Source: JAAXKN01 sp036261625 (GTDB lineage Bacteria; Bacteroidota; Ignavibacteria; Ignavibacteriales; SURF-24). From it: a stretch of 64,000 bases of DNA. The position numbers were made by a program, and so were the translations under genes. Location of the stretch: assembly GCA_036261625.1 (NCBI GenBank), contig DATAKL010000007.1, positions 1 through 64,000 of the forward strand, in the 5' to 3' direction. The notes beneath the pieces were generated by a model. It worked only from the letters and a program-made list of their open reading frames with translations, was not told the DNA's origin and did not search any database. Below are positions 60,529 through 64,000 of this stretch, piece by piece. Position 1 is the first letter of the stretch. Each line of letters opens with the position of its first letter.

Positions 60529-61662
60529 TCATTGCAACACTTTGTGTTTTTTCCGGGCAATGAGGTTTCTATAAAGTCCCAGATATCCTTTAGCCATTCT
60601 TTCGGGCGTAAAGTACAGGGCCCGGCGCCGGACCTTCTTTACATTTTCCAATCTCAGGTCGTCATCTTCAATCAGTGTGTTAACTGCCTTCACAAGCCCG
60701 TCATAATCATCCGGCTTTACAAACCATGCACTGTCCTGCCAGACCTCTCTAAGGCTTGGTATGTCACCCAATACAAGCGCGCAGCCCGACAAAGCCGCCT
60801 CCAGGGGTGAAAGGCCGAAGGGCTCATAGCGCGCCGGAAGAGCAAATATTGAAGCCCTTTTCATCCAGTAAGCCATCTCTTTAGAAGAAAGCCTTCCAAG
60901 CCAGTTGACGCCCCCGAACGTCTGAATAAATCTTCCTTCGGGATCTTCTTTTTCGCCGGCCATATAAACCGGCCATTTAAGGCGCGGGGCAACCCAGGCG
61001 AGCATGGAAACATTTTTTGCCTCGTCCCACAATCTTCCGGCAGAAAGAACAATGTCCTCTTTCAGGCCGGGAAGAAAATCATCCGCCCTGCGTGCATTAT
61101 ATATTGCTCCCGGGGATCTGAAACTTCCGTAATGATGCCTTAAAAGAGAGAGCATTGCATTTGTGGGCGCAGTTACAAGATCAGCCCCCTTAATTCCCCG
61201 GGTTACTTTCTCCTTGTATTTGTACCATGCCTCATGAGGAGCGTGATGCTTAACGGCGTAGTACCATGAATAGACGCATGAATGCCCCACAACAAGTTTA
61301 GGCGCCTGAAAGGGGAGGGCTCCGTGGCTGAAATCGTTAAGGTGGATTATATCGGGCTCGAGGGTTTTCTCCAGATCCAAAAGCCACTTTCCCGATTCCT
61401 CCACGTCCTTCCACGGGTCTTCCATCCATTCCAGTTTGTATGAACTTTCAAAGAGTTTAATGTTGCCGGTTTTACTTATTGCCTCTTTCTGCTTCTGGCT
61501 TGCCGGAGCTCCCATGGTGGCCAGGCATACTTCAATTCCGAAGGGACTGAGGGCTTCGGAAAGTTCAAGCGCATATGTCCACACTCCGCCGATCGTATCG
61601 GCAGTCATCAGCAGACGCCCCGGTTGAGAACTTTTTTTTATAATGCCTGAGGACACAGTCAT
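60529..61662 (-). CDS. glycosyltransferase family 4 enzyme
   Basis: A 377-residue GT-B enzyme with a glycogen-synthase-like N-terminus (MTADTIGGVWTYALELSEAL) and a complete GT4 donor site (LSAGRLWDEAKNVSMLAWV; YEPFGLSPLEAALSGCALVL, which contains the EX7E motif). Cytoplasmic. Directly downstream (2 nt) of the 107-residue gene. The resemblance of the start to alpha-glucan synthases suggests an NDP-glucose donor, but this is not proven. Confidence 0.9.
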   Translation of the reverse strand: MTVSSGIIKKSSQPGRLLMTADTIGGVWTYALELSEALSPFGIEVCLATMGAPASQKQKEAISKTGNIKLFESSYKLEWMEDPWKDVEESGKWLLDLEKTLEPDIIHLNDFSHGALPFQAPKLVVGHSCVYSWYYAVKHHAPHEAWYKYKEKVTRGIKGADLVTAPTNAMLSLLRHHYGSFRSPGAIYNARRADDFLPGLKEDIVLSAGRLWDEAKNVSMLAWVAPRLKWPVYMAGEKEDPEGRFIQTFGGVNWLGRLSSKEMAYWMKRASIFALPARYEPFGLSPLEAALSGCALVLGDIPSLREVWQDSAWFVKPDDYDGLVKAVNTLIEDDDLRLENVKKVRRRALYFTPERMAKGYLGLYRNLIARKKHKVLQ

Positions 61663-61664
61663 TA

Positions 61665-61976
61665 CTAATGTTTTCCTGCTCTCCGGACTTCTTCACCTTC
61701 ACGGCTTACGAACTTGTTGAAGCGGCTCTGTTTTCCATCGTGGCTTTTATCCTGGTACAGGAAAGCAAGTTTGGATTCTTCGAACTGCCTGAAGAACTCA
61801 TCCCAGGATATCTCCTCAAGCGAGCCTTCACCGGAGTATCCCGGGAAATCGATCCTGAGGAGTCCTGCCTGTTCACCCTTATGCACCGTGCCCTTTACTG
61901 TTGTCGGCTTTCCGCCGCGCTCCTCAACCCATTTTCTTATAAAGTTATGATCAGTTGTTATTTGTGATTCGGACAT
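61665..61976 (-). CDS. small protein of the carbohydrate cassette (unknown function)
   Basis: About 103 residues from the ATG at 61976, which has GAGG 7 nt upstream; an ATG at 61988 is the in-frame alternative. Sequence landmarks are DHNFIRKWVEERGGKPTTVK, LLRIDFPGYSGEGSLEEISW and QSRFNKFVSR. I recall close relatives in other bacteria, sometimes labelled as 1,4-alpha-glucan branching enzyme, although this chain is far too short to be one. No catalytic motif visible; possibly an accessory or regulatory protein. Confidence 0.7.
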   Translation of the reverse strand: MSESQITTDHNFIRKWVEERGGKPTTVKGTVHKGEQAGLLRIDFPGYSGEGSLEEISWDEFFRQFEESKLAFLYQDKSHDGKQSRFNKFVSREGEEVRRAGKH

Positions 61977-61988
61977 GACATGCCTCAT

Positions 61989-63032
61989 TTAATAATTAAT
62001 TCTTCCGTAAATTCTGTCTATTACTTCAGCGACTTTTATTATATGTTCAATTTCAGCGTCGTAGCCGGTGTTTTTTGAAAGGCGCTCCATCCAGTCCAGT
62101 GCTGCCTTAGGACCCCAGTCCTCAGGAGGTTCGGATAGTGTTTCATGCGCCGTCCAGCGGTAACGCTCGGACTTAAAATCGTAGAATGTTCCGTTTAAGT
62201 TCTTAAGCGAAAGCCCCCCTTCGGTGCCGTAAAAAGAGGCTTCAATTACGGCGTCGCGCCCTGCCGACTGCCTCCAGGAGCAGGAGAGGTTTACCGTGGT
62301 GTCACCTTCAAGATCAATTCTTACAGATGCATAATCCTCCACTGCCTGATCGGTATTCCTGAAGTATTTTCCTTTGGCAAAAAGGCGGCTTGATACGCTT
62401 TCCACATCAGGATAGTCCAGCATCCATAAAGCCAGGTCTATTAAGTGTATGCCCAAGTCCATAACGCATCCGCCGCCGGAGAGGAGGGGATTGTAGAACC
62501 ACTCCTTGTCGGGACCGTATGCATTATGGAATACCAGGTCCACGGCATAAACGTGGCCAATTCCGTTATCGTTTATGATCTGTTTCATTTTCTGAATGCC
62601 GTCTAAGTAGCGGTACGTAAGGTCAACTCCCAGGAGGCGGTCTGCCTTCCTTGCAGCTTCAATTACGCGCATGACCTCTTCTTTATTTCGCCCCAGGGGT
62701 TTCTGGCAGAAGACAGCTTTTCCTGCTTCGAGCGCCATGATGCTTTCCTCGGCATGCAGTGCGCTTGGAGTTGCTATTACTACGGCTTCCAGGTCGTCTT
62801 TCTTTAAGAGTTCATTCAGGCTTTTAAGAACCCTCGCCTTTGGTGAAAGTTTCCGGGCTGTAAGGGCCAGTTCGCTTGCCGGGTCTACAATATAGCGCGC
62901 TTCGGCTTTCCCGCTTTTTAGTATGGCTTCCATTCTGTTCCGGCCGATCCAGCCTACGCCCAGAAAACCCAGCCTGGGTTTTTCTTTTACAGGGACTTTA
63001 AGAGTCTTCTGCAGTAGGTCATTTTTATTCAT
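61989..63032 (-). CDS. Gfo/Idh/MocA-family sugar oxidoreductase
   Basis: A 347-residue NAD(P)-dependent oxidoreductase. The Rossmann motif is LGFLGVGWIGRNRM, the AVVIATPSALHAEE strand follows, and the catalytic lysine motif reads FCQKPLGRN (Gln in place of the usual Glu of EKP). The C-terminal domain has the family substrate-site GGGCVMDLGIHLIDLALWM with a conserved Asp and His. Likely oxidises or epimerises a sugar or its nucleotide form early in the pathway. Confidence 0.92.
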   Translation of the reverse strand: MNKNDLLQKTLKVPVKEKPRLGFLGVGWIGRNRMEAILKSGKAEARYIVDPASELALTARKLSPKARVLKSLNELLKKDDLEAVVIATPSALHAEESIMALEAGKAVFCQKPLGRNKEEVMRVIEAARKADRLLGVDLTYRYLDGIQKMKQIINDNGIGHVYAVDLVFHNAYGPDKEWFYNPLLSGGGCVMDLGIHLIDLALWMLDYPDVESVSSRLFAKGKYFRNTDQAVEDYASVRIDLEGDTTVNLSCSWRQSAGRDAVIEASFYGTEGGLSLKNLNGTFYDFKSERYRWTAHETLSEPPEDWGPKAALDWMERLSKNTGYDAEIEHIIKVAEVIDRIYGRINY

Positions 63033-63111
63033 ACTAATCCGCTTTAATTATTTTGACATCCTTCACATTCCTGAATATCAGTCACATCTGCCGGTCAGTA
63101 TTATTTACTTA

Positions 63112-64000
63112 CTAAGTATATTTAATTACTGCCTTTAAGAATCCATCCGGTCTTTTGCCTGCCATGTCAAATGCATCGGCTATCTGGTCCAAGCCGAAAG
63201 TGTGAGTAATTAAGGGGAAGGGATCCATTTTTCCTTTTACCACGGCATCCACAGCCGAGCGGATTCCGTCAATGTAGATTTTCTCGTCGCGTTCATGAGC
63301 ATTTATAACATCCAGGCCTCTCCAGTTCCAGAGCTGCATGTTTACCTGTCTGGGCGCGTCCTGATGGTATCCTGCAATGATAAGTTTTCCTCTTACTTTG
63401 GTAAGTTCACCTGCCAGGTCGAGCGGCCACTGGTGTCCCGCAGCTTCAATGACGCGGTCGCAGAACTGACCGCGGGTAAGCGACTTAACCTCTTCAATTA
63501 TTCTCCAGTGGTCATCCATCAGAATTGTTTCAGAGGCTCCGTACTGTCTGGCAATTTCGAGTGTAAAGGGGCGCCTTGAAATTGCAATAACCCTTGCACC
63601 TGCCAGGGAAGCCAGGTTGCTTAAGAGAGCCCCCAGGAACCCGATACCGATTATTGCCACTGTCTGGCCTTCTTTAATATCACTCCTTTGGAATATGTTC
63701 ATTGCACATCCCAGGGGTTCGCCGGGGAATGGTTTGTCTTTTAATTCCTCAGGGAGCTTTACAACATTCTCGGCAGGGGCAACATCATATTCGGCATAGG
63801 CGTGATAGGAAAGTGCCGCCACATAATCGCCGGGATGAAAATCCTTTACATCACTTCCAGTTTCTTCAACGATGCCCCAGCCCTCATGACCCGGAGCCCC
63901 GGGTTCAAAAGGATATGTAAACCACGTTCTTCCTTCGTAGACCGGTATGTTGGAAGAGCAGAGCCCGCAGCCGGAGAGGCGGATGAGCACTTCATTGGAG
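63112..64000 (-). CDS. zinc-dependent alcohol/sugar dehydrogenase (MDR family), 5' end outside window
   Basis: At least 296 residues; the frame stays open to the window edge (SNEVLIRLSGCGLCSSN), so the N-terminus is missing. Catalytic zinc ligands are in GCGLCSSN and APGHEGWG. The four-cysteine structural zinc lobe typical of many family members is absent. The NAD(P) motif is IIGIGFLGALLSNLA. MDR enzymes oxidise alcohols or sugar hydroxyls. It is the first cassette gene visible here, 79 nt before the Gfo/Idh/MocA gene. Confidence 0.9.
   Translation of the reverse strand, partial: SNEVLIRLSGCGLCSSNIPVYEGRTWFTYPFEPGAPGHEGWGIVEETGSDVKDFHPGDYVAALSYHAYAEYDVAPAENVVKLPEELKDKPFPGEPLGCAMNIFQRSDIKEGQTVAIIGIGFLGALLSNLASLAGARVIAISRRPFTLEIARQYGASETILMDDHWRIIEEVKSLTRGQFCDRVIEAAGHQWPLDLAGELTKVRGKLIIAGYHQDAPRQVNMQLWNWRGLDVINAHERDEKIYIDGIRSAVDAVVKGKMDPFPLITHTFGLDQIADAFDMAGKRPDGFLKAVIKYT

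Noticed and set aside
61665..61988. Identification of the 107-residue gene as a glycogen branching enzyme
   Set aside because: Far too short and lacking all GH13 or GH57 catalytic motifs; the label probably spreads from automatic annotation.
1..64000. tRNA, rRNA, known riboswitches, prophage or integrase genes
   Set aside because: No tRNA cloverleaf, rRNA segment, riboswitch core, integrase or phage structural gene set was recognised by eye; a covariance-model scan would be the proper test.

Overview
The window looks like a chromosomal segment from an Ignavibacteria-type member of the Bacteroidota/Chlorobi group. The main reason is the type IX secretion (T9SS) signature. PorU- and PorV-like genes sit at the left edge, and several large exported proteins end in the C-terminal sorting domain with the NYPNPFNPST-type start that is very common in that lineage. 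Base composition is moderate, with AT-rich patches around 15.3-17.2 kb and 29-30.6 kb. Several promoters look like ordinary -35/-10 pairs. Species cannot be assigned from the sequence alone.

Layout. (1) 0-12.8 kb, + strand: T9SS and envelope block with a PorU-like C25 protease (5' end outside the window), a PorV-like outer-membrane protein, an M6-like protein whose zinc motif is destroyed, a gluzincin-propeller-barrel protein, a small membrane protein and the GTPase Der. (2) 12.9-13.8 kb: a REP-associated tyrosine transposase (RAYT) between inverted copies of its palindromes. (3) 13.9-25.7 kb: exported BNR and beta-helix proteins, a flavin disulfide-reductase relative, a 1232-residue multidomain adhesin-like T9SS cargo, a cyclophilin and an OmpA/TSP3 protein. 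(4) 25.7-26.5 kb: a second RAYT with a different palindrome family. (5) 26.5-34.1 kb: DNA ligase D, a YgjV-like protein, a permease, small unknowns and a response regulator broken by one amber codon.

(6) 34.26-45.5 kb: a candidate small RNA, then a long + strand metalloid/redox island. It holds arsR (with two matching TTCG-N8-CGAA operators), arsC, a mini-thioredoxin, an ACR3 arsenite exporter, an SO_0444/ArsP-like permease, TauE, an OprO/P-like porin, an FmdE-like protein, a membrane-anchored octaheme cytochrome c, a CDF exporter, a second mini-thioredoxin, a periplasmic thioredoxin and a CcdA-like protein. The likely theme is metalloid or thiol detoxification combined with extracytoplasmic electron transfer.

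(7) 45.8-47.6 kb: an ABC exporter. (8) 47.8-64 kb, all on the - strand: a tightly packed carbohydrate cassette that runs off the right edge. Read in transcription order it encodes a zinc dehydrogenase, a Gfo/Idh/MocA oxidoreductase, a 107-residue unknown, a GT4, three CgeB-like glycosyltransferases, a CmoB-like methyltransferase, a glycoside-hydrolase-like protein, a fourth CgeB-like enzyme, a sugar nucleotidyltransferase, a PIG-L deacetylase, another GT4, a CelD-like acetyltransferase, a histidine phosphatase and a phosphoribosyltransferase/kinase-like fusion. The pieces are those needed to build and decorate a small glycan or glycoconjugate. The glycoside-hydrolase-like protein appears to be a circularly permuted TIM barrel. 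This cassette and the octaheme/arsenic island are the best candidates for poorly described systems.
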